Notes under the pieces: generated by a model | The model's input: the letters and a program-made list of their open reading frames with translations, nothing else | What the model was told of the DNA's origin: nothing | The model's database searches: none | Shown here: positions 38,701-50,400 of the stretch, one piece after another | Layout of the letters: every line of letters starts with the position of its first letter | How positions within the stretch are numbered: position 1 is the stretch's first letter | Assembly (NCBI RefSeq): GCF_028453695.1 | Contig: NC_135772.1 | Span: 7,564,001 to 7,628,000 of the forward strand | DNA: 64,000 nt | Source: Augochlora pura | Lineage: Eukaryota; Arthropoda; Insecta; Hymenoptera; Halictidae | Direction: 5' to 3' | Position numbers and translations under genes: made by a program

Positions 38701-41700
38701 AACTAAAATATGTTTCAATAATATAAGAAGCATCGAATATGTATGTTTCCTCTTACATGTAGGAATCACAGCACCGCACGATATACAAATTAAAACATCT
38801 ATATTCACCTAACTACATTCAGCAAAGCAATTTTTTTTCTTTTTTTTTAAATATTACAAACAAATCTAACCCTTTATTCGTTGCAATAAAATTTTGCAAG
38901 GAATATGTAATTTTATAAATGCAAAAATATTTTTTTGAAAATTGCTTGGAGTAATATAAGCTCCGAAAAGACAACTGCTTTAAATGCTTTAACACATGTT
39001 TGATTTTAATTTTTTTTTACTTTATTTTACAAATTTTTTTCATGTCTAATAAAACAATACTATGTATTGTATGTTTTCTTTGATTTTTTATAAATATTTA
39101 ATTATTACTTTATTTCTTTTGAAAGATGTATGGTCTGAGTGTAGAGAGGTGCAACTAGTGTAGTGCATTCTTACGAGATTGTAACTAAGTAAAATTTTTT
39201 TCCCTCCCTTTCTCAGCTCATGCATTCGACTATTACGGTAAGTTATGATTTCTCTTGGTTTTCAACAAGTTTAAGGTTCGCAATTTAGGTTTAGCTTCAA
39301 TCTGTTTATTCATCGTAATTAATATTACAAAACTCTATACAAATAATTATGAAACGTAAAAGTAGTCGGAGAATGCACTCTCTGTTCTTTTTATGGCGCA
39401 AATTTATAGTATCGATAATAATGAGAGCAAAATTATTAGCTTTGAATTTTATAAGAGACTCAGTTAGACATGTAGAAGTACAAAATGACTCTCCACCCAG
39501 AACCTAATATATCTTTGCTATCTTGTGAATTGCTTTATACCTTTTGGTTCTTTTACTTCTTTTATTGATTTACTTTCATTGGGTGTATTTATCTTAATCG
39601 TTAATTTTTAAGTGCTTGTCTGACAACCCCACTCTCAAACAGAAGTATTTCGGCATTTGTACATTTACACAGACTTGTTAACATTGTTAATTTTGATAGT
39701 ACATCCCGACTCTACCAATTTTATGGTATGAACATCAAATATTGCTGTTTCAATAGAAACATGATTTGCAACTTGAAAGCAGTAATAGCTCTCTTATAGT
39801 ATATTTCAAAATATGGATAAGTATCTGTAATATAGGAGTTTCGTGTGACACATGCACGTTGTTATAAGGCAGCATTAAATAAATATTATATTTGCAACAT
39901 TTACAAACTATCTTTAAAGTATTAAACACATCGGAAGCACATAATTAAATGCGTGATACTTTCCAATGATCGTGTATCATTCATTTTAAATATTATTATA
40001 TAAGTCAATAAAATTATTTAGTAAAAATTGTCCATCATTAATATTCAATATTTTTGCTAAATTGATGACTATTGTTTGAAACAGGGATTGTCTGAAATTA
40101 GATATTTAATGAATATCCATTGGCAAATCTTGTCACAACTTAACGCACCTTCCAAAGTTCTCGACGCGACATCATGGTTCTTTGGTAAAATTTTGAATAT
40201 TACGCAATACTAACATGGGAAACGGTATTATGGTACTGGGACAAGTGATCTTTGTGTCCAAACTTTGTGTTAAAACGGAATTAAATATTTGGTAAAAGGT
40301 TCTGTAGCTTCTGCTTTTAGTGTGTTAAAGATTAATTCACTGTCGCTCATGAAGACTTCTAATCAAAACAATAATGCACTTTAAAAATAGACATGATTTA
40401 ACATCACGATTTTCATGGAAGTCATGCTATAAGAAGATTCATTAACGAAATTTTGAAAACTGTTTTCACTTTGAACATATTTATTTCGAATTCAATTTAC
40501 CATTTTTATACATTATCTATTAGTATATTTTTCCGATACTGTATCTCAGAGAATTCTTCAAATATATTATATATGAAGATACAAAGAATGTGAAATTTTG
40601 GTCGGAGATGTCAGTTCGATTATTTCAAATGTTTTAATTTCAAAAATTCATCCTTATCTTAATTTTTGTTCATTCTTATAAAGTCTTGTTTAAACAATTT
40701 TCAAACATTACGTTTAACCATGAATTTATTTTTATTTTTATAAAATAATAACATCGTTAATTCTATATACAACAAATAGTGGCAAGCTTAAAGGGATTGA
40801 AATTTTAAGAAGAATATATTTATTATTCAGGTGTAACATTGAAATCGTCATGAAAAGTTCGAATATTCTTCGTAAATCCCTTTAGAGCATCTTGTTGAAA
40901 AATGTACAAGCGTAAATGGGGCATATTACAATATATGCATGTTTATAGATGCATTTACAATTATTTATTAAATATTATTATTTCATTCTTTCTAGTTAAT
41001 TGTTGATGTATTTAGTATAGCAAGTGAGAAATTATTGAGGGCTATATGTTCTGCATTATTTTTAACATATGTGACATGCATAAAATTTAGGTATTATATT
41101 TTAATATTGATTGTTGATGTTTGAATGAATGTATGTAACATACATCAATAATTTCCTATGAAAGACGTGGAATTAGAAAGAAACACAACTAACATAATGA
41201 GAAACACAAAATTGATTGACATTTTCTTTTCCCTCCTTCAAGACGAGTACAATCTAAATCCTGGTTTAGAATGGGAGGACGAATTTGCAGGTAGGTAATC
41301 CTCTCCAGAGATGATTTACTCTGCCTATTTATAATCACTTATATGTGAATTTGATTCATTTAATGAAAATGCATTTTGAAAGTAATTTATGTTCAACTTT
41401 TTTTTCTCTCTTTAAATCGTTGTCTCCACATGCACTGAAAGGAGGGAACCTATACTTTTAATTTATATGAAATATTGCTTGACAAACTGTTGGGTAGTTT
41501 CTATAATTTGTTATGTAACTGTAAAAATTTTAGCTTTACTTTTTATGCATGCTTAGGTAGTACATATTTATAGTTTTTACATATACCATTCAACTCTTCT
41601 TACTGCAACGCATGAATGAAGCCGTACGATGAGTTACTGCCAACATTTTCGTTTCCTTTCTTATTTAAATACTAGCTCTTCGATCGAGAAATGTAGACTC

Positions 41701-44700
41701 TAATTATAACTTTGCACTGTTTCTTTAGTATTTATTACTCTTACATAAATTATACATCCACCTGATGCTGCATGAGACTTGGGAAGTTGCGTTAATTTAT
41801 TATCTCCACTCCTTTTTACATTTTGTATTTTAATGTTTTTTCTATTCGCGGCAAATTTCAATGGTTTGAATTTATCAATGTTTCTTTTTATTTTTATGTC
41901 GATACCGGAAAAGTAATTTCAATGAAGTTCATTCTAATACAACTTGTACTTACGTCTGTCAACGCAATAATTGATTCGTTGGGTTTTTCTTCAGCTCATT
42001 CTTTCATTTCAATTATATTTAATGCTACGTTTAAGGGTGGAGAGAGATACTGTTTTAGAACATTTTTATGATAATTGCAATCGTTCCAAATTAATTTTAT
42101 TTACACACATATATATATATATATAATCCACCAACAAGCAGTCCACCTTCTTCTGTTACTAATATCAATGCATGCGATCCAATTTGATGATTGCTTTCCC
42201 AGTTTTCTGTGTGATTATTTATTTTCCACTGAATTATCTTCTTATTATTTGTACCAAGTTTTACAAAAGCTTCCAAAAGAGAGTTGCATCCCCTATATTT
42301 GAATTTAGCGCTTGAGCAATTTGTTTACTTACTAAATCCCTTTGTTCTGTTTACGTTTACATTGTATTGAGATAATTGTTTGTTACACTTTATTATGCAG
42401 ATTTTATTACATAAATTCCGAAGTTGATTATTTTCGATGAAATGTTGCAGGCTCTACTATAATACTTACAGAAATTGACCGCGTTAATATTTGTTTGCCC
42501 TTTTTTTCTCTGTATACATATTTATGCCATTGGTTCGTAGGATGATTACGTTGTATAAACAATTTTGTACCAGTTAGTAAATATAGCAATGTTACGAATT
42601 GATATAATTTTCATAAGATGATGTAGGGATTCGAGTGATTCAGTAGGATTCTTGCTAGTGGTAGATGTATTGAAGTTAGGGTATATTTGCGGCGAAACCA
42701 GCTTATTCACCACAGTTTTGACATTTGATGATGGCCAAGCTGAAGATGAAGAGAACAGTTTGCCGCATATGGATGGTTTCCAAAGTAAACTTCCTCCTGG
42801 GATTCTTCCTCATGGTTTGCCACAAGTGAAAGAAGTACAGCCCGCAGTTACCCAAGTGGAACAAGAAAAAGAAAAGGAAAAACCGAAAGAAGGTAAATTT
42901 TTGGATATACATTGGCGAACATTCACTTCGAAACACTGCCTGTATTTCAATCAGTCGAACTTTGAATATGGCAATGGCGGCTCTATACAAAACTGTAATG
43001 TTATTTATCACGGCTATACTGCTTTATAGTTCGAGAACTTAGTGAAGAGGAAAAACAAATGATTATATTGTCCGAAGACTTCCAACGATTTTTTGATCGC
43101 ACTAGTCGCCTTGTAGAAAGAGCACTAGGCGAATCAGTTGATATTTATACTGATTACGCTGGAAATATGGATGGAGAAGACGAAATGTGAGTACATACAA
43201 AACACAATGATATAACGGAGTATAGAAGAAAGCTTTTATTAATAGGATAGTAGAAATAAGAGGATCATTTTTAAGTGACACTTGCTACGGTAATATGATT
43301 TTTAGGGATGAGAAGAGCCATCAACGTTTATGGTTGAACCGATCATTCTTCTGCGAGCGATGGTCTCGTAATCGTTGTGTAACATCAATGGATTGGTCAC
43401 CTCAATTTCCAGAACTTCTCGTGGCTTCTTACAACAATAACGATGATATTCCAAACGATCCGGATGGCGTCTGTTTAGTTTGGAATACAAAGTTCAAAAA
43501 AACAACGCCAGAATTTATTTTTCATTGTCAGTCCCCAGTTTTATCGGTCACATTTGCGAAATTTCATCCAAATCTAATCTTAGGAGGCACTTACTCTGGA
43601 CAAATTGTTCTGTGGGATAATAGAGTGCAGAAGAGAACCCCTATTCAACGAACTCCGTTATCGGCAAATGCGCACACAGTAGGCTAATTTGTCATTTTTA
43701 TAGTGATTTTAAAATCATATCTTAATTAACAAAGATGTTTTAATGGTTGTATTATTTAGCATCCTGTGTATTGTCTAAACGTTGTTGGAGCACAAAACGC
43801 ACACAATCTGATAAGCATTTCAACTGATGGGAAAATGTGTTCCTGGAGTTTAGACATGCTGTCACAGCCTCTAGAGAGACTAGAATTAACCACTAAGCAG
43901 TCAAAACCGATTGCCTCTACTTGCTTAGCGTTTCCACAAGGAGACGTTAACAATTTTGTTGTGGGTAGTGAAGATGGAACTGTTTACTCCGGTAAATAAT
44001 GTTATTAAACTTTCTACACGTAATTTATCTATAATGTAATTTTTTGGATTATCTTGATTTGATAAGTTGATTGACAATTGTTGATATCAGTCGTTGGTAA
44101 CAGTTATTTCTATCCGCAAAGTAAATAAAGTTTAAGGTACCTAATAGAGTTAAAGTTCGATTTACTTTTGTTTAGCTTGTCGTCATGGTACGAAAGCAGG
44201 AGTATTAGAAACGTATGAAGGCCATCAAGGACCAGTTACTGGAGTTAGTGCACACGCCGAACAAGTTGGAATAGACTTCTCACACTTGTTCTTAACGTCG
44301 TCCATTGATTGGACAATTAAGTTGTGGAGTCTCAAAGAAAATAAACCTTTGTACTCTTTCGAACATAATGGTGACTACGTCTATGACGTTGCATGGTCTC
44401 CAACTCATCCAGCGCTGTTTGCTGCTGTAGACGACTCAGGAAGATTGGATTTATGGAATCTTAATCAAGATACAGAAGTACCTACCGCCAGTATCATGAT
44501 CGATGGATGCCCAGCTCTTAACAGGGTTTCGTGGACCCCAAGTGGTTTACACGTAACTGTAGGTGATGACACGGGAAAAATTTGGGTATACGATGTTACT
44601 GAGGTATGTTAGTTTTTATTTAAGTAATTGCAATTATTCTCGTAATTGAGAAACATTCAATTTTGTGAAAAATCCAGAGTGGTTTAGTAAAGCCAAATGG

Positions 44701-44898
44701 ATTTTACTAAAATGCATATCTTTATTAATCTAGCATTTAGCGCATCCGAGAATTGATGAGTGGACTAAGTTTTTGTATACGCAGCAAGAGTTGAGGAACA
44801 ACAAAGTAGACGAAGAATTACACAAACTTAATCTTAGGGAACCAGCATCCTTAAGTTCTATATCTCCTTTTTCAGGGCCACAATGTCCTCCTAGATAA
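32800..44898 (+). CDS. sw: Cytoplasmic dynein 1 intermediate chain
   Basis: Scaffold subunit of the dynein motor: it links the heavy chain to light chains and to dynactin. Exons: 32800-32901, 33383-33479, 33539-33644, 33720-33850, 37103-37138, 39217-39237, 41243-41290, 42716-42892, 43030-43186, 43306-43678, 43760-43991, 44176-44603, 44734-44898; 690 residues. Residues 1-34 form the charged helix (DRKAELERKKAKLQAIREE) that contacts dynactin p150 and NudE. NKQTQT near residue 135 matches the LC8 light-chain motif. A helix around ELSEEEKQMII and FFDRTSRLVERAL is the roadblock-binding region. From residue about 290 to 640 lie WD repeats (CVTSMDWSPQFPELLVAS, GGTYSGQIVLWDN, FLTSSIDWTIKLW, DDSGRLDLWNL). 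Exons 5 to 8 are all phase 1-1 and can be skipped without a frameshift. The exon 4 acceptor is a NAGNAG. The symbol follows the Drosophila orthologue short wing (DYNC1I in mammals). Confidence 0.95.
33718..33723 (+). promoter_or_regulatory. NAGNAG tandem acceptor at dynein exon 4
   Basis: The intron ends TACAGCAG. Using the first AG starts the exon at 33720 (AGC-AGT, two serines); using the second starts it at 33723 (one serine). Both keep the reading frame, so isoforms differing by one serine are expected. Confidence 0.75.
33992..34609. mobile_element. Inverted-repeat element A (MITE-like), dynein intron 4
   Basis: Left end TATACAGGGTGTCCCATTTT and the reverse complement of the right end, TATACAAGTTGTCCCACTT, match along about 60 bases (shared TGTCCCA, AATCA-TACAT, AGAACTA). 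About 618 bases, with no coding frame inside. This is the structure of a non-autonomous DNA transposon; its family is not identified. Confidence 0.6.
34605..34971. mobile_element. Inverted-repeat element B (MITE-like), dynein intron 4
   Basis: Left end ATACATACAGAGTG (34607-34620) is an exact reverse complement of CACTCTGTATGTAT (34958-34971). It abuts element A on one side and element C on the other. No coding frame. Confidence 0.55.
34972..35228. mobile_element. Inverted-repeat element C (MITE-like), dynein intron 4
   Basis: Left end ATAATGGGTGTCCCATTGTA and the reverse complement of the right end (TATACAGTGTATTCCATATG) align, and both continue into ATGTATCTAA about 30 bases further in. 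The left end resembles that of element A (GGGTGTCCCATT-TAATC). About 257 bases, no coding frame. Confidence 0.55.
37103..37138 (+). other. sw: Dynein microexon 5 (36 nt)
   Basis: Encodes GYFEIDWWRPRK after a 60-base pyrimidine-rich tract ending TCCGCAG, and ends G|GTGGGT. The phase is 1-1, so it can be included or skipped. The open frame upstream of it is a by-product of the pyrimidine tract. Confidence 0.85.
39217..39237 (+). other. sw: Dynein microexon 6 (21 nt)
   Basis: Encodes AHAFDYY between CCCTTTCTCAG and G|GTAAGT. The phase is 1-1. At 21 bases it is near the lower limit for exon definition and is easily missed by gene finders. Confidence 0.85.
41243..41290 (+). other. sw: Dynein small exon 7 (48 nt)
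   Basis: Encodes DEYNLNPGLEWEDEFA, a strongly conserved acidic segment of insect dynein intermediate chains, between TCCTTCAAG and G|GTAGGT. The phase is 1-1. Confidence 0.9.
42104..42125. repeat. (AT)n microsatellite
   Basis: Run of CA followed by TA dinucleotides inside dynein intron 7. Confidence 0.85.
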
Positions 44899-44961
44899 AA
44901 TAACAATTTTGTTCAGAATTTATTTTTAAGTTCAGGTTGAATACTTTAAACCATTAAATCA

Positions 44962-44967
44962 AATAAA
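44962..44967 (+). terminator. Polyadenylation signal of the dynein intermediate chain gene
   Basis: AATAAA 64 bases after the stop codon at 44896-44898, in AT-rich DNA. Confidence 0.7.
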
Positions 44968-47401
44968 TATAAAGCATTATTATAAAAATTCGTCAAAACA
45001 CTAAGATGGAAGTGCTAAGCAGCAGAACAAATGGTATTAGCGCTTTATATATACGCAATTGTTCTATACTCTAACGGCTATAAATTCTACACAACTCATG
45101 GAAATTGTTACTAAACAACTTCGGTGTAGTACACAATATTTAATTGTGTACAACATATCTTTGCATGTACATAATGAAATTATAAACACCTCTTAAAATG
45201 GTAATATAAAGGAAATAAGATGATGAGAAACAAGCATAATGATAATTATAAAATTCGATACACAATCCTAATTTTTTTAATTTTAGAATTATTTCACAAG
45301 GAAATATTAACATTTTTCAACTAACGTATTAATTTATTATACTTATTTATAATCTTTCTGAAAGATATAGTTTTCGTTACGTGTTTTCTGTAATTTGTAA
45401 TTTATAATATCAGAGATAAAAAATCTGCAAAAATTCATTTTAATAAAGATTATTACTTAAAAATGTAAATATAACATTCTTTCGTTAATATAAACAGCTG
45501 GGCTTTATCTAAAATGTGATATTGTTAAGTATAGCATTATGTTTTTATGCATATCTTTGCTCAAGTCAAGCAAATACACTGTCCTTTTTTTAATGCAAAA
45601 CTTATTTGTTCTACAGTGTATTGTACACAAGAATATTTGATTAAATCTGTGGAATTATCAGTTTAAGTGGTTTTGTATCATGCATGTAGGATTGTGGAAA
45701 CTGTACTGCTAGTAAATATCTTCATAACGATCATTCAGACTCGCGTTCCTTATAGGTGAGTTCCTTCATTTCCGTGTTTGTGTACATAGTGTCATTTCAC
45801 TTCGTCATTTTCAACGCCATTTTTACCAATCTTCTCCTAGCAGATATTTTTATGCTGTGCTTTCGCACCTGCTGGAGTATGCATTGTGTGCGCGAACACG
45901 AGAAACGCTGTAACATACATTCGAGGACAATATTGTTGTTGAATTAGGGTTGCGGTATTAAAGCTCTCCAGATCTTTAGGAAGTGTTAGCAAAAATTAAA
46001 ACAAGTTGGAATACTCTAGACCGTGGTCGTTGAAATATTGTAAGATCGGTGGTTTCCGCTTATTAAAATCCTACATGCAATTTTTAATTGAAATTGCTAC
46101 GTGCAATTGTAATTCAATATGTTAGCATAAAGATGTATTATTGTCTCTAATGCTCTAATTAAAATTTTATTTTAAAACTCCAAAAGTTTATTGATTTTGC
46201 CTTATAAAATATAAGAACTAATGTTGCAATTACTGTTCCCAAGTTATTGTGCCTTATGTATCATCAGAATAGTCGCTCGATAAGTTGTGAGCCTTTAAAA
46301 AGGATACAATCTTTGACTTTGTAGCTAGTGAATGTTACTATATGTAACATAGGTTACTAAAAACATAAACGGCTATAGTTATTGAACGTAACACTTAATA
46401 TTTCAGTTTCGAATTTTATTGTCATTCATAATTGCTTTATTATATTACAATGAACATTAAAATCTATGGAAACGCAAAACGACCGTATTATCATCGCCTG
46501 CAAGGCGTCACATTGTGCTCGATTCATTCATTTTCTTGTTATAAAATAGCCCTTCAGAATACATTTTTATGTATAATGATTTTTTTTATTATAGATTTCA
46601 TACATGCAAACATTAAATGGTATTCTAATTTAACTATAAATGATTATCTCAAATAATGCATTTTATCGGTATAAAAATTTAAATCAGCATTTTTTTTCTA
46701 CAAAATACATATTATTTACTAAAGTAATAGATTGCTCAGTTTGCTTCTATGTTTAATATTAAATATCCTGAGTAGAGTTCAGCGGTCACTAAACTGTGAG
46801 TACTCGATATGATATCAGATAGTATAAATACGACATTTAGATGCAAAATGCGAACATTAGATTCTAGTTAACATTTCGCTCAGGAATCGTTTGTGTTAAT
46901 ATTTAATACATAGGATCAACATTGCACTAGATTTCGATCGCGCATGAACCCTTATAATATTTTTGCACCGTGCGTGCCGTACGCTGTAAGATTCATCGGA
47001 ATAAGTTTTTTTAAGTTCCTTTGATCATTCATTACCCGTTTCTGTTCGTCCAAGCACGATCTATTTCGCACTGCAGTCACCGTCGACAATAATTAGTCCT
47101 TAAAGGTGAAATCACAGTTGAGAGATGAAATTCAGCCCTATCGAACGTAATTCGTGTAGAAAACAATTGTAATTTTGCCGGATCCATACAATTGTTCAGA
47201 TTCATACAATTGGTCCAGAAACTGTTACGCATGTCATCATCCCCCTTCAGGTAATTGAAAAAAAAGACTTTGGTCTACAGTATTAAAAAGCGAGTAAACG
47301 CTGAGCGAGATGATCCATCGTCTCGTAACGCAGCGTACATACTCAGCGTATGTATCTCGGGTGTATTATTTATAAAAAAAAGTATAGTTACTAAGATACA
47401 C
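44968..47401. other. Convergent intergenic region
   Basis: Lies between the 3' ends of the plus-strand dynein gene and the minus-strand scavenger receptor. AT-rich, with no supported gene. It must contain the 3' untranslated region of the receptor; I could not pick its polyadenylation signal. Confidence 0.5.
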
Positions 47402-50400
47402 CTAAACCCTTATCCTTGTTTCACTGTTATTGTCATTGAGTAACACGTATGAGTCTCGCGTCACTAGCAATCTGTGTTGTCCGTTCACCAGCAACATGGA
47501 ACCTCTTCTGATCGTTCGTTTACCTAATTCTATTGCTTCGTGGGTGAAGACAGCGTTGTTGTAGACTTTCGCAGAAACGGTGATTATGATTATTATACCG
47601 ACTAGAATTAATCCATACGAGGTACAGGGCACAGCGATATCGCAGAACGTCGTCGCTAAGTAGATCCACCTGCGGATCGGAGGCGTCAGTTCTTCGACAC
47701 CTTCTTCCAACCACATAATCGGAAACACTATGTCGGGAAATCTCGACACGACACCGATGTTCGGCTGATGCTCGACTTTCAAGTTCAATTGTAGGCGAAC
47801 TTTCCCTTCTAACGGGACACCAAGTTTCTATGGAGTAAAAAAAAATAAATATAAACGATTATAAATGTAGTTTAATTTCAAGAAATGAGCTACTTTACAA
47901 ATTTAACCTTTTGCTGTGTAAAGTATAATCATATCAAATGATTTTTCACATATGACTTTAGAACATATACATATGAAACAATTGGAAATACTACTAAAAC
48001 TGTACTATAAACAAACAGTTTTTAGTGCAGAAGACACTGTCTAAAGTGGATTGATATAGAACCGCTCAAAAAACTACATTATGATTAAAATATTGTTGAA
48101 CTCTGAACTACTATAATGTTCTGGCTGTACTCATTTTAAAGAGTAAAATCTATTCTCACGAACTGAACATAAGATATTTTCAGATGGTTCGTCCGCAAAA
48201 TACAACAGTACAAACATCAACTACTTTTCCATCATTATTCAGGGTTCCTTTAATTTTATGAACTAAAATTATGTGTAAATAATTGGAATAAAATACATTA
48301 AATCTATTTAGATAGTATATTAGTATAATAACTAATCTACAATGTTTGCAAGAGCTGTGGCTTATCTTAGCGTACATCGTGTTAATAATGCATACCGATT
48401 GAATCTTGAAGTATGTTCCATGGACTTCTTGGTTTGGTTTCAAACCTTCAACCGCATCCAGCAGTTTTGGGTCTGCTTTATAGAAATGTGGGAAGGAAAG
48501 ATAAACTGGCGCAGCTAAAGCATAAAAGAGATTTCTTTTAAACATCATTTTGTTATAATGAATAAAATTTGTTTAATGGTATGCGATACTTTCCATTACA
48601 TATTAGAATTAATACATTGAAAATTGTTGTATTAAAAGTATCTAAAAACATAAACCTATTTGCCCGAAAGAATTGTTGTACGTTCGAAATATTACATTTA
48701 ATAGTACAGTAATGATACAAACAATTATTAAAGGTGCTACTTGTACGTAAAATCTTATAAAATGCGCCGATTGCAATTCGGTGATCAGTTGATGTTCTTT
48801 CGGTTTGTTTTCGGGTGTAATTAACTTTAACTTAATTGATGAAGACATAGTAAATTTTATTATTCTTTTATTGTGTTCACTTTTGAATAAAAAAATATAA
48901 TACGCCTTATTCGATAAATATAAAGATGATTAGGCCCGAAAAAAACTAAAGGCACAGCAATTGGCGAGCCCACAGTAATCGGCTTCATTACTCGATGTTC
49001 TTTAAAAATAGATTATCATGAATATTTCCGTATGAATGGAAATCATATAATACTTACTATATTGACAGGGACTAATATTTTGCAGTCCGTCCAATGGACA
49101 TGTTGACATGTCATCGGAACAAAAACACTCATTCTCTGGAGATGTTTCGTTTGGTCGGTCGAACACAACTTCAAGGGGGGTATAATAATCCGCTTTAATA
49201 CCTGACTTTTCTGTGGGGCCGCGATATTTTAAGGGCAAAGTGCGACAAATATCTTTATCCCAAAGATGGATGATGTCGTCGCCCGTTAATTCACGTGGTG
49301 GAAAGAAAGACCCTATAATTTAATGTTTCATCACTAATAGCACATTAACCAATACATATTTAATTTTTCTTAAATAGTATTTATATTGTCTAAATAAAGA
49401 ATTTGAACAAACTTTCAAGTAAACTAATGGTTAAAACTATGGATCATAACAATTCAATATTTTACCAATTAAACTTTTGTGGTTTGGTTCATGTTAATAT
49501 TATTAATAATATCTGTAATACTATTTGAGTTATATCAAACCTCAATATAATTTAAATGAAGGTTATGCAAAAAACAGGATCAAGGTAAAGGGAAATTTCT
49601 CAAATTTAATATTTAAATAACTAATAATTGATTTCTTGAATAAAAATAATTATCTATAGTTGTCTTTGAACATGGAAGAGAAGTTTGAAGTAGATCGTAA
49701 TTATTTATAGAAATTATAAATTTTTATAAAATACTAATACTTACTACACAATAATAATAATACTACACAAGCTATTAATATTTACCTTCCGAAGCTCGAA
49801 TAGAGTTACAAGGCGCATTTGGCCAGTAGGGTAAACGATCCAATCCGTTTAATCGATTTATCAAACCAAATTCCTTCATATCAGTATGGCCTGTATAAAT
49901 GGTAGATACTTCGTTTATTGTACCGTTTCTCTGCAATTATACATAGTTTTATTATAATTCATTATTAGACTAAAAAATAATTTTGTACATGCATCATGAA
50001 TGAAATTTTAACAGTTACTATTTAAGGTAAAATTATTAAAATACGACTGAAAAAAACGTCCACGATTCACTTGTTATTCACAAATATTAACCAGTAGTCA
50101 TAACACATAATCATGCTTGTCAAACTCGATAACAAGATATTTTTTTTTAAGTAACATTTAATTCGTTCGATCATAAAAAATCATGTTCGGATATTTGTAG
50201 CATTCTTTTTTCTGCAAAGGTTCTCCTTCTCAATTGTATTTATTGTAAAACGTCACATTCAACGAACTGTGAATTAATTGTGAATTAATTACTTACTCCA
50301 AGCAGAAGTCCCATTTGACTCATAGGCCGTCTTGTTTTTGGAAAGAATTTGTGCGCTATACTAATTAATGGATCATCGTATCCGAAAACAAGTTGTTGAG

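Noticed and set aside
42652..42715. Upstream extension of dynein exon 8
   Set aside because: Intron read-through; the acceptor CACCACAG at 42715 gives the conserved VLTFDDG start.
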